A DNA stretch of 64,000 nt from Branchiostoma floridae (lineage: Eukaryota; Chordata; Leptocardii; Amphioxiformes; Branchiostomatidae): positions 14,863,875-14,927,874 of the forward strand of contig NC_049990.1 of the NCBI RefSeq assembly GCF_000003815.2, written 5' to 3'. Shown piece after piece: positions 1-13,500 of this stretch. The translations under genes were made by a program, and so were the position numbers. Numbering within the stretch: position 1 is the first letter of the stretch; every line of letters starts with the position of its first letter. Under the pieces are notes generated by a model that did not search any database, was not told the DNA's origin, and saw nothing but the letters and a program-made list of their open reading frames with translations.

Positions 1-38
1 TTACATATTTTCATATGTCGGTTTTTTCTTTCATATAG

Positions 39-1550
39 TTGGTACAAGTCAGCAAATTGTCGTCTCCATCTGCATCAGAAGAACGTACGATACGGTCCTT
101 CTGAACGCCAACTCCAGTGATTCCACGGCACTTTTCCAGCAAGTTGTTCAAGGGGTAAGAACCGATCATTTCTCCATTAGAAGTTGTGGTTTCTCCAGCA
201 GAGCTCTTTACTCTTACATTGCTGTTTTGGCACATGTTTGCCGGAAGTCATAGGAAGAAAGGAGTTCTGACCAACAGACCGATTTTGGTTGCATCTCTTC
301 TAACCCAGTTTAACACCATCTTCTCCATGGTTTTGCAGCTGACGACTACCTTTACGAGCAGTCCGGGAATAGCAGCCATTCAACCTATTGGCTTCGCACC
401 TGGGTAAGTATGAGAAACCTCTTCTCTCGGCATAGCGGGCGCCAGTTGAAAACAATAATGTCACTAAAACTCTATGTCGGCATACCCTATATAGCTATAG
501 TGTAATTTCGGGATAGACATGTTTTCTTTGGATCTTAACCCTATTTCTCTTCCAGCTGTGGAGGCGTAGTTTCCACCGTGCAATGCGCCGTTGCTCCCTT
601 CGCCCTGCAGACTGTGTCCAACACCTTCCAGACTCTACAGGTGAACTTGGGAGTCTTGACGATTGATCCTGCAGTAACTACCGTTGTGTCTGCTGGTAAG
701 TATACTCGGCTTGGTCACGCTCGTTGTCTCAGACAACTTAACTCCACTTCATAGAGGTATCGGAGCAACATTGAAGACGAAAAGTTCACATGTAGCCATT
801 TTGCCATTTGGCGCTCAATATCATATGTACTTGCTGCAGCCACAAGAAGAACCGTTATTGTCACGGTGGAGCTGACTCTTACCTACATTGTGGACTATCA
901 AGATACGTCATCAGAAGCATATACCAACTTGAGCGTCACTATCGAAAATGCGGTAGGTTCTTTTCTGTGTAGCCGATTGTGAGCAATGTTTCCTGCTGAA
1001 ATCCCTTGTCATATATGGTTCTTGTTCCTTTTTTGATAGAAAGACGTTTGCTCGCTCTTTATATGCGACAAACATTCAACGCATATCCAAGGAGCTTGAT
1101 TGTGCTCTGAAGCCCTTGAACTAGTCACGAGCACTCTTCTTCATCACCTTTTTCAGGTCCTGCAAGTCTTTGCTGCCAACCCAGCAGACATCCAGTCGGT
1201 GGCCATCACGTCGGTGGCCCCAGGGTAAGATTGAAAGTCTTGCCGTATGAAGCTTTCTTTTCAGTCACTTTTCGGCTAGGTATATCTCTCAAATTGAAGC
1301 CAAGCCGCTACAGTGTACTTTGTACTATTGACGACTTTGCTTCCCATCCTTTTTGGCATCGAAGAAAGGTCATGTGCATTATGCTTGTTTTCTCTTTGCA
1401 GAGCGTCGGCAACAAGCACATCGGTGACTGTAAGTGTGGTGACTCTAGGTGCAAATGTCAACACCACCACTCAAATCATCGTCAATACCACATCGGCGGG
1501 AGTGCAGCTTGGAAACCTGCCAATAGTGTCATCTACCGTCGGAGATACTA
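39..1550 (+). CDS. SEA-like domain pair 0 (class A), six exons
   Basis: First domain exons: 39-154, 339-403, 556-695. Second: 840-952, 1157-1224, 1402-1550. The first domain (about 108 aa) begins [11 protein letters not shown] and carries a PG-CGGVV stretch where SEA domains have their GSVVV turn; an intron splits the codon just before the CGG. The second runs from [12 protein letters not shown] to VSSTVGDT and has N-x-T sequons (NTTT, NTTS) in its last exon. The preceding VWA lies outside the window, so the module is entered in mid-gene. The SEA assignment rests on length, the hydrophobic strand pattern and the GSVVV-like site; a profile search would settle it. Confidence 0.82.
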
Positions 1551-4500
1551 GTATGTTGACATGTGCTATTTCCGCCGGGATGATGTCGTTTTCTTCTGCG
1601 TTTCTTGCTGTCATGTTCTATGCAGATGTGGCTTTCATCTAACTTGTTTCGTTCTCCCTAGCTCCTCCCTGTAGAGCAGTAGCAGACATCGTCTTCCTTG
1701 TGGATGGCACCGGCAGCGTCGGCTTGGAGAACTTTGAGCGAATGAAGACCTTCATCAGGCAGCTCTTTGCCTACTTGGATATCGGAGAAAACGCCGTTCG
1801 CGTCTCTATCGTTCAGTATGCAGCCCAGGCGCGCACAGAATTCTTCCTTGACCAGTACTACGACCTCCAGGAGGCGCAAGATGCAGTGGATGGTATTGAG
1901 TACATGGGCGGCTACACGCTGACAGGTAAAGCCATCGACTTCGCCACCAATCTGCACTTCGACCTGAGGAAGGGCGCGCGAGCCGACGTCACCAAAATAG
2001 CCGTTGTCATCACCGACGGCATATCCTATGACGACGTCAACCGTCCTGCTAGGAGGATGCGCCAGGCAGGAATCGTCACCATTGCTGTCGGTGTGGGCAA
2101 TAACCTGGACAGAGACCAACTGACAGCTATCGCAGGAGATGCAAAGACTCTTCTGTCTTTAGATGATTTCGACAGACTCCAGGACTTGACTACCTCTCTG
2201 CCCACCATGCTTTGCGACGGTAAGATGCAAACTGTGTTACTATTCTGAAGTTTTTTCGACCTCTAAGGAATTAAAGGATGTAAGCCTTCTGTTGAGTCTT
2301 GTTTGCTTGGTTACTTACATATTTTCATCTGTCTGTTTGATTTTTTCTTTCATATAGTTGGTACAAGTCAGCAAATTGTCGTCTCCATCTGCATCAGAAG
2401 AACGTACGATACGGTCCTTCTGAACGCCAACTCCAGTGATTCCACTGCACTTTTCCGGCAAGTTGTTCAAGGGGTAAGAACCGATCATTTCTCCATTAGA
2501 AGTTGTGGTTTCTCCAGCAGAGCTCTTTACTCTTACATTGCTGTTTTGGCACATGTTTGCCGGAAGTCATAGGAAGAAAGGAGTTCTGACCAACAGACCG
2601 ATTTTGGTTGCATCTCTTCTAACCCAGTTTAACACCATCTTCTCCATGGTTTTGCAGCTGACGACTACCTTTACGAGCAGTCCGGGAATAGCAGCCATTC
2701 AACCTATTGGCTTCGCACCTGGGTAAGTATGAGAAACCTCTTCTCTCGGCATAGCGGGCGCCAGTTGAAAACAATAATGTCACTAAAACTCTATGTGGGC
2801 ATTACCCTATAGTGTAATTTCGGGATAGACATGTTTTCTTTGGATCTTAACCCTATTTCTCTTCCAGCTGTGGAGGCGTAGTTTCCACCGTGCAATGCGC
2901 CGTTGCTCCCTTCGCCCTGCAGACTGTGTCCAACACCTTCCAGACTCTACAGGTGAACTTGGGAGTCTTGACGATTGATCCTGCAGTAACTACCGTTGTG
3001 CCTGCTGGTAAGTATACTCGGCTTGGTCACGCTCGTTGTCTCAGACAACTTAACTCCACTTCATAGAGGTATCGGAGCAACATTGAAGACGAAAAGTTCA
3101 CATGTAGCCATTTTGCCATTTGACGCTCAATATCATATGTACTTGCTGCAGCCACAAGAAGAACCGTTATTGTCACGGTGGAGCTGACTCTTACCTACAT
3201 TGTGGACTATCAAGATACGTCATCAGAAGCATATACAAACTTGAGCGTCACTATCGAAAATGCGNNNNNNNNNNNNNNNNNNNNNNNNNNNNNNNNNNNN
3301 NNNNNNNNNNNNNNNNNNNNNNNNNNNNNNNNNNNNNNNNNNNNNNNNNNNNNNNNNNNNNNNNATATGGTTCTTGTTCCTTTTTTGATAGAAAGACGTT
3401 TGCTCGCTCTTTATATGTGACAAACATTCAACGCATATCCAAGGAGCTTGATTGTGCTCTGAAGTCCTTGAACTAGTCACGAGCACTCTTCTTCATCACC
3501 TTTTTCAGGTCCTGCAAGTCTTTGCTGCCAACCCAGCAGACATCCAGTCGGTGGCCATCACGTCGGTGGCCCCAGGGTAAGATTGAAAGTCTTGCCGTAT
3601 GAAGCTTTCTTTTCAGTTACTTTTCTGCTAGGTATATCTCTCAAATTAAAGCCAAGCCGCTACAGTGTACTTTGTACTATTGACGACTTTGCTTCCCATC
3701 CTTTTTGGCATCGAAGAAAGGTCATGTGCATTATGCTTGTTTTCTCTTTGCAGAGCGTCGGCAACAAGCACATCGGTGACTGTAAGTGTGGTGACTCTAG
3801 GTGCAAATGTCAACACCACCACTCAAATCATCGTCAATACCACATCGGCGGGAGTGCAGCTTGGAAACCTGCCAATAGTGTCGTCTACCGTTGGAGATAC
3901 TAGTATGTTGACATGTGCTATTTCCGCCGGGATGATGTCGTTTTCTTCTTCTGCGTTTCTTGCTGTCATGTTCTATGCAGATGTGGCTTTCATCTAACTT
4001 GTTTCGTTCTCCCTAGCTCCTCTCTGTAGAGCAGTAGCAGACATCGTCTTCCTTGTGGATGGCACCGGCAGCGTCGGCTTGGACAACTTTGAGCGAATGA
4101 AGACCTTCATCAGGCAGCTCTTTGCCTACTTGGATATTGGAGAAAACGCCGTTCGCGTCTCTATCGTTCAGTATGCAGCCCAGGCGCGCACAGAATTCTT
4201 CCTTGACCAGTACTACGACCTCCAGGAGGCGCAAGATGCAGTGGATGGTATTGAGTACATGGGCGGCTACACGCTGACAGGTAAGGCCATCGACTTCGCC
4301 ACCAATCTGCACTTCGACCTGAGGAAGGGCGCGCGAGCCGACGTCACCAAAATAGCCGTTGTCATCACCGACGGCATATCCTATGACGACGTCAACCGTC
4401 CTGCTCGGAGGATGCGCCAGGCAGGAATCGTCACCATTGCTGTCGGTGTGGGCAATAACTTGGACAGAGACCAACTGACAGCTATCGCAGGAGATGCAAA

Positions 4501-7500
4501 GACTCTTCTGTCTTTAGATGATTTCGACAGACTCCAGGACTTGACTACCTCTCTGCCCACCATGCTTTGCGACGGTAAGATGCAAACTGTGTTACTATTC
4601 TGAAGTTTTTTCGACCTCTAAGGAATTAAAGGATGTAAGCCTTCTGTTGAGTCTTGTTTGCTTGGTTACTTACATATTTTCATCTGTCTGTTTGACTTTT
4701 TCTTTCATATAGTTGGTACAAGTCAGCAAATTGTCGTCTCCATCTGCATCAGAAGAACGTACGATACGGTCCTTCTGAACGCCAACTCCAGTGATTCCAC
4801 GGCACTTTTCCGGCAAGTTGTTCAAGGGGTAAGAACCGATCATTTCTCCATTAGAAGTTGAGGTTTCTCCAGCAGAGCTCTTTACTCCTACATTGCTGTT
4901 TTGGCACATATTTGCCGGAAGTCATAGGAAGAAAGGAGGTCTGACCAACAGACCGATTTTGGTTGCATCTCTTCTAACCCAGTTTAACATCATCTTCTCC
5001 ATGGTTTTGCAGCTGACGACTACCTTTACGAGCAGTCCGGGAATAGCAGCCATTCAACCTATTGGCTTCGCACCTGGGTAAGTATGAGAAACCTCTTCTC
5101 TCGGCATAGCGGGCGCCAGTTGAAAACAATAATGTCACTAAAACTCTATGTGGGCATTACCCTACCCTATAGTGTAATTTCGGGATAGACGTGTTTTCTT
5201 TGGATCTTAACCCTATTTCTCTTCCAGCTGTGGAGGCGTAGTTTCCACCGTGCAATGCGCCGTTGCTCCCTTCGCCCTGCAGACTGTGTCCAACACCTTC
5301 CAGACTCTACAGGTGAACTTCGGAGTCTTGAGGATTGATCCTGCAGTAACTACCGTTGTGCCTGCTGGTAAGTATACTCGGCTTGGTCACGCTCGTTGTC
5401 TCAGACAACTTAACTCCACTTCATAGAGGTATCGGAGCAACTTTGAAGACGAAAAGTTCACATGTAGCCATTTTGCCATTTGGCGCTCAATATCATATGT
5501 ACTTGCTGCAGCCACAAGAAGAACCGTTATTGTCACGGTGGAGCTGACTCTTACCTACATTGTGGACTATCAAGATACGTCATCAGAAGCATATACCAAC
5601 TTGAGCGTCACTATCGAAAATGCGGTAGGTTCTTTTCTGTGTAGCCGATTGTGAGCAATGTTTCCTGCTGAAATCCCTTGTCATATATGGTTCTTGTTCC
5701 TTTTTTGATAGAAAGACGTTTGCTCGCTCTGTATATGCGACAAACATTCAACGCATATCAAAAGAGCTTGATTGTGCTCTGAAGCCCTTGAACTAGTCAC
5801 GAGCACTCTTCTTCATCACCTTTTTCAGGTCCTGCAAGTCTTTGCTGCCAACCCAGCAGACATCCAGTCGGTGGCCATCACGTCGGTGGCCCCAGGGTAA
5901 GATTGAAAGTCTTGCCGTATGAAGCTTTCTTTTCAGTCACTTTTCGGCTAGGTATATCTCTCAAATTGAAGCCAAGCCGCTACAGTGTACTTTGTACTAT
6001 TGAAGACTTTGCTTCCCATCCTTTTTGGCATCGAAGAAAGGTCATGTGCATTATGCTTGTTTTCTCTTTGCAGAGCGTCGGCAACAAGCACATCGGTGAC
6101 TGTAAGTGTGGTGACTCTAGGTGCAAATGTCAACACCACCACTCAAATCATCGTCAATACCACATCGGCGGGAGTGCAGCTTGGAAACCTGCCAATAGTG
6201 TCGTCTACCGTTGGAGATACTAGTATGTTAACATGTGCTATTTCCGCCGAGATGATGTCGTTTTCTTCTGCGTTTCTTGCTGTCATGTTCTATGCAGATG
6301 TGGCTTTCATCTAACTTGTTTCGTTCTCCCTAGCTCCTCTCTGTAGAGCAGTAGCAGACATCGTCTTCCTTGTGGATGGCACCGGCAGCGTCGGCTTGGA
6401 CAACTTTGAGCGAATGAAGACCTTCATCAGGCAGCTCTTTGCCTACTTGGATATTGGAGAAAACGCCGTTCGCGTCTCTATCGTTCAGTATGCAGCCCAG
6501 GCGCGCACAGAATTCTTCCTTGACCAGTACTACGACCTCCAGGAGGCGCAAGATGCAGTGGATGGTATTGAGTACATGGGCGGCTACACGCTGACAGGTA
6601 AGGCCATCGACTTCGCCACCAATCTGCACTTCGACCTGAGGAAGGGCGCGCGAGCCGACGTCACCAAAATAGCCGTTGTCATCACCGACGGCATATCCTA
6701 TGACGACGTCAACCGTCCTGCTCGGAGGATGCGCCAGGCAGGAATCGTCACCATTGCTGTCGGTGTGGGCAATAACTTGGACAGAGACCAACTGACAGCT
6801 ATCGCAGGAGATGCAAAGACTCTTCTGTCTTTAGATGATTTCGACAGACTCCAGGACTTGACTACCTCTCTGCCCACCATGCTTTGCGACGGTAAGATGC
6901 AAACTGTGTTACTATTCTGAAGTTTTTTCGACCTCTAAGGAATTAAAGGATGTAAGCCTTCTGTTGAGTCTTGTTTGCTTGGTTACTTACATATTTTCAT
7001 CTGTCTGTTTGACTTTTTCTTTCATATAGTTGGTACAAGTCAGCAAATTGTCGTCTCCATCTGCATCAGAAGAACGTACGATACGGTCCTTCTGAACGCC
7101 AACTCCAGTGATTCCACGGCACTTTTCCGGCAAGTTGTTCAAGGGGTAAGAACCGATCATTTCTCCATTAGTAGTTGAGGTTTCTCCAGCAGAGCTCTTT
7201 ACTCCTACATTGCTGTTTTGGCACATATTTGCCGGAAGTCATAGGAAGAAAGGAGGTCTGACCAACAGACCGATTTTGGTTGCATCTCTTCTGACCCAGT
7301 TTAACACCATCTTCTCCATGGTTTTGCAGCTGACGACTACCTTTACGAGCAGCCCGGGAATAGCAGCCATTCAACCTATTGGCTTCGCACCTGGGTAAGT
7401 ATGAGAAACCTCTTCTCTCGGCATAGCGGGCGCCAGTTGAAAACAATAATGTCACTAAAACTCTATGTCGGCATACCCTACCCTATAGTGTAATTTCGGG

Positions 7501-10500
7501 ATAGACATGTTTTCTTTGGATTTTAACCCTATTTCTCTTCCAGCTGTGGAGGCGTAGTTTCCACCGTGCAATGCGCCGTTGCTCCCTTCGCCCTGCAGAC
7601 TGTGTCCAACACCTTCCAGACTCTACAGGTGAACTTGGGAGTCTTGACGATTGATCCTGCAGTAACTACCGTTGTGCCTGCTGGTAAGTATACTCGGCTT
7701 GGTCACGCTCGTTGTCTCAGACAACTTAACTCCATTTCATAGAGGTATCGGAGCAACATTGAAGACGAAAAGTTCCCATGTAGCCATTTTGCCATTTGGC
7801 GCTCAATATCATATGTACTTGCTGCAGCCACAAGAAGAACCGTTATTGTCACGGTGGAGCTGACTCTTACCTACATTGTGGACTATCAAGATACGTCATC
7901 AGAAGCATATACCAACTTGAGCGTCACTATCGAAAATGCGGTAGGTTCTTTTCTGTGTAGCCGATTGTGAGCAATGTTTCCTGCTGAAATCCCTTGTCAT
8001 ATATGGTTCTTGTTCCTTTTTTGACAGAAAGATGTTTGCTCGCTCTTTATATGTGACAAACATTCAACGCATATCCACGGAGCTTGATTGTGCTCTGAAG
8101 CCCTTGAACTAGTCACGAGCACTCTTCTTCATCACCTTTTTCAGGTCCTGCAAGTCTTTGCTGCCAACCCAGCAGACATCCAGTCGGTGGCCATCACGTC
8201 GGTGGCCCCAGGGTAAGATTGAAAGTCTTGCCGTATGGAGCTTTCTTTTCAGTCACTTTTCGGCTAGGTATATCTCTCAAATTGAAGCCAAGCCGCTACA
8301 GTGTACTTTGTACTATTGACGACTTTACTTCCCATCCTTTTTGGCATCGAAGAAAGGTCATGTGCATTATGCTTGTTTTCTCTTTGCAGAGCGTCGGCAA
8401 CAAGCACATCGGTGACTGTAAGTGTGGTGACTCTAGGTGCAAATGTCAACGCCACCACTCAAATCATCGTCAATACCACATCGGCGGGAGTGCAGCTTGG
8501 AAACCTGCCAATAGTGTCGTCTACCGTCGGAGATACTAGTATGTTGACATGTGCTATTTCCGTCGGGATGATGTCGTTTTCTTCTGCGTTTCTTGCTGTC
8601 ATGTTCTATGCAGATGTGGCTTTCATCTAACTTGTTTCGTTCTCCCTAGCTCCTCCCTGTAGAGCAGTAGCAGACATCGTCTTCCTTGTGGATGGTACCG
8701 GCAGCGTCGGCTTGGACAACTTTGAGCGAATGAAGACCTTCATCAGGCAGCTCTTTGCCTACTTGGATATCGGAGAAAACGCCGTTCGCGTCTCCATCGT
8801 TCAGTATGCAGCCCAGGCGCGCACAGAATTCTTCCTTGACCAGTACTACGATCTCCAGGAGGCGCAAGATGCAGTGGATGGTATTGATTACATGGGCGGC
8901 TACACGCTGACGGGTAAAGCCATCGACTTCGCCACTAATCTGCACTTCGACCTGAGGAAGGGCGCGCGAGCCGACGTCACCAAGATAGCCGTTGTCATCA
9001 CCGACGGCAGATCCTATGACGACGTCAACCGCCCTGCTCGGAGGATGCGCCAGGCAGGAATCGTCACCATTGCTGTCGGTGTGGGCAATAACTTGGACAG
9101 AGACCAGCTGACAGCTATCGCAGGAGATCCAAAGACTCTTCTGTCCCTGGATGGTTTCGACAGACTTCAGGACTTGACTACTTCTCTGCCCACCATGCTT
9201 TGCGACGGTAAGATTCGGACTCAGTTACTAGTATATGAAGCGGACTGTTTCGACTGTTAAGAGATGTTGCCTTCTGCTGAGTCTTGCTTGTTTGTTTTTT
9301 TACATGTTTTCAGCTCCCTGATTCTTTTTCTTTCATATAGTTGGAACAAGTCAGCAAATTGTCGTCTCCATCTGCATCACCACGACGTACGGTACGGACC
9401 TTCTGAACGCCAACTCCAGTGACTCCACGGCACTTTTCCAGCAAGTTGTTCAAGGGGTAAGAACCGATCATTTCTCCAGAGGAAATTGAGTTTCGTCCAG
9501 CAGTGGGGAATACTCTCTACCTTGCTGTGTCGGCACATTTCTGCTGTAAGCGATAGGAAGCAATGATTGTTTGCCATCAGGCTCTTTTAGTTGCATCACT
9601 TCTTCCCTTCCTGTTTAACACCATCTTCTCCGTGGTTTTACAGTTGACCACCACCTTTACAAACAGTCCGGGGATAGCAGCCGTTCAACCCATTGGCTTC
9701 GCACCTGGGTAAGTAACCTCTTCTATCGGAATGGCGCCAGGTCCTAAAGAGCCATGGCACTACACCTCTATGGTCGGCATACTCTGTAATTTGGGACCAG
9801 ACAGATGTCTTCCTTTTGAGCTCATCTCCATTTCTCTTGCAGCTGTGGAGGCGTAGTTTCGACCGTGCAATGTTCCGTTGCTCCCTTCGCCCTGGCGACT
9901 GTGTCCGACACCTTCCAGAATCTACAGGGGACCTTGGGAGCTTTGACCGTTGGTCCTGCAGGAGCTACCGTTGTGTCTGCTGGTAGGTACACTTGGCCCG
10001 GCCAAACTCATTTTCTCTACCGTTTAGTCCAATTCAGACGAACCTCCTACTTCATAACCGAAAACCGAAAATCGTACAAAAACGTTCGTATAAACGATTC
10101 AACCTAGATGAATTCCTGTTAGATATCTTGTCTGTTCCATGGCACCTAGTGCAAAATGAAGAATGTGTAGATGACGCATTGGAGTGTTTCATGGCTCTTT
10201 TCACAGAGATATGCGACAAACACGCTCCTGTCAGAAAGTGTTCAGTAAGGGCGTCGCCCGCCCAGTGGGTAGACGGCGACCTTCGAGAACTCATGGCACA
10301 GCGTGACAACGCAAAGCGTGAAGCACAGGTGTCGGGAATGGAATCAGACCACAAGATCTATAAAAGACTCAGGAATTTAGTAGTAAATGAAAACAGAAAG
10401 AGGAAGAAAGCCTTCTACAAGGAACAAATTGAATTATGCAGTAGCACTAAAGACAGCAAGCAACTCTGGAAAGTTGTTAACGGAATGTTAGGTAAAAACA

Positions 10501-13500
10501 ATTCAAGTGCACCGAATTCCATTGAAGTGGACGGACAAATACTGACAAAACCAGCTGAAATCGCTGAATATTTCAACGAATATTTCATTGAAAAAATACA
10601 AAAACTCTCCAAAGATGATAACCCGGACATAGCGAACTCAGTAGCACCCATAGAAGAATATATCATGGCTAATAAGAACTGTTCATTCTCCTTTGAATAT
10701 GTAACAGTCGAGCAGGTGCACGCTTTGTTGAAAGCACTGCCCCCAGGTAATGCTACTGGCCACGACAATGTTGACAACACTTTGTTGAAACTTTGCGCCG
10801 ATCACATTGCTTCCCCATTATGTCACATATTTAACTGTTCCATCAGGCAAGGCATCTTCCCTTCACAATGGAAGATAGCAAAAGTTCTACCACTTATAAA
10901 GAATAAATCCGCCCCGCTTAGCAGACCTAACAGTCGCCCCATCAGCAATTAGCAAGGTCATGGAAAGGATATGCCAGAAACAAATTCAAACTTACCTTGT
11001 TTCCAATGACATAATTTCCGAAAACCAACATGCGTATAGAAAATCACACTCTACAGCTAGTGCCCTTATACAAATGTCTGACTACTGGTTGGGGGAGATA
11101 GATAAAGGGAATTTGGTTGGCGCCGTTATGCTAGATTTTAGCGCGGCATTTGATGTCATTAACCACGATATTTGTTTAGCCAAGCTTAAGAGCTATGGTT
11201 TTGAGGAATCGGCAATCAAGTGGGTACAGAGTTATCTTGGCAACAGGAAACAAGCTGTATTCGTTAACGGTAGTTTTTCCTCTTATAAAGAATCCAGGTG
11301 CGGCGTTCCCCAAGGCAGCTGCCTGGGTCCATTGCTTTTCTCTATATTTGTCAATGATCTCCCAGCAGTTACAAATAGTATAGTAGTCATGTACGCTGAT
11401 GATTCAACGCCCTCAGCATCGGCTCCCACCGTCGCAAAATTGAAATACAAATTGCAAACTGACTTGGAGCGAATCTGGAATTGGGTACAAACTAATCATC
11501 TTGTTCTCAATATTGGAAAAACTAAATCAATCATGATGGGTACGCAACAAAAACTAAAACGTAATCCCAAATTAGAACTAAGAATAGACGGAACAGACAT
11601 TACACATGTAGAACAGGCTGAACTGTTAGGTCTCACTATAGACCAACGTCTCACATGGGGATCGCATATTGACAAAACGAAGAATAAAACGGCAGGCATG
11701 CTAGCCACAATAAGACGACACAGGAAGTACTTCACAAAAAGTATATTGAGATCTGTTATTCAGGCTCTGGTTTTGTCACACATTGACTACGGCTCAGTGC
11801 TGCTATCCTCTGCACCACAGACACACATAGATGGTCTTCAGGTGGTCCAGAATCGCGCTGCTCGCCAGGCCACAAACAAGCCCTTTGACACCAACCTGGA
11901 AGACCTACACATGCAGTTAAAGTGGCAAACCGTTAAAGAAAGACTCTTCACAAATACTGTATGTACATTCCACAAAATTGTTAAGGAAAGGCAACCCCAA
12001 TGCATCTTCAAGCAATTACAAACAATTCAATCCACACATGAGCATCACACGAGGCTGTCTACTAGAGGAGCATTCACTCAATCAAAACCCAAAACAAACG
12101 CTAAAACAAGGACATTTGGCTACAGATGCATCAAAACCTATAACACATTGCCAAACACAACGACATCATACAACAACATTGAGTTCAAATCTAGGATAAA
12201 AGAGCTTGCGAAAACACGAGACAAAAGACAACCCCTGAGCACATGGTGGTAATGATTTTTATATTTCAGTATATCTAAGTTATATATTTATGTTGTGTTA
12301 TTAGTACACTTTTGATTGGATTGTGTTTCAATCAATTAAGTTAACTTCTTCTGCTATTCATTATTCGTTATGTATGATCACTTCTTTATTTTGACCTCTG
12401 ACCTCTGCTTATTATTTTGCTTATTATTTTACGCTAATTATCCGCTTTTGATGTTAAGTTGTTTCTTTTCATTTAATGTTGGTCCTGCAGGAGCTACCGT
12501 TGTGTCTGCTGGTAGGTACACTTGGCCCGGCCAAACTCATTTTCTCTACCGTTTAGTCCAATTCAGACGAACCTCCTACTTCATAGACGTATCAGAGTAA
12601 AAGCGAAGATCAGAAGTCTACTTGCTACACTTTACTAAGTTGTTGGTCATCCCCTCCATATGTACCTGCTGCAGCCACAAGAACAACCGTCATTGTCACG
12701 GTGGAGCTGACTCTTCCCTACACCGTTGACCTTCAAGATACGTCATCACAAGCCTATACCAACCTGAGCGTAACTATTGAAAATGCGGTAGGTTTCCTTC
12801 TGTCTAGCAACGTTTACTGCTGATATGCCTGGTCATGTGGTTCTTTCACCGTTGGTTAGAGCAAGAAAAATGCACGCTCCCCAATGACGGACTGTCAGCT
12901 CAAATAGAAGGTGCTTGGTTGTGCCCAGAAGACAGTTTACTAGTCACAAGCATTCGCCTTGACATCTTTTTCAGGTCCTGCAAGTATTTGCTGCCAACCC
13001 AGCAGACATCCAGTCGGTGTCCATCACGTCGGTGGCCCCAGGGTAAGATTGAAAGTCTTGCTGTATGCAGCTTTATTGTCAATCACTAAATTTGGCTTCC
13101 TATCACTATGATGAAAGCCAAGTCGCTACAATGTACTTTGTACTATCAAAGACTTTTCTTGCCATGCCGTTGGGCCTTGATGAAAGGTTATGTGCATTAT
13201 ATGCTCCTGTTTTCTTTTGGCAGAGCGACCGCAACAAGCACATCAGTGACTGTAAGTGTAGTAACGCTAGGTGCAAATGTCGACGTCACCACCCAAATCA
13301 TCGTCAATACCACAGCGGCGGGAGTGCAGCTTGGAAACCTGCCTGTAGTGTCGTCTACCGTTGGAGATACTAGTACGTTGACATGCACTTCAACCGCTAG
13401 GCTAACGTCGTTTTCCTCCGCCTTTTCTTGCTTTCCTGTTCTTGACAGATGTGGCTTTATTCCAACTTGTATCTTTTTTTCTCTCCATAGCTCCTCCATG

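Noticed and set aside
1231-1642. Short frames of 60-110 codons crossing intron/exon borders in every unit
   Set aside because: They are out-of-frame or intron read-through versions of the real exons.
1658-2119. Long antisense ORF (about 150 codons) opposite the VWA exons, seen in several units
   Set aside because: It repeats only because the VWA coding sequence repeats; no start context, splice or domain supports it.
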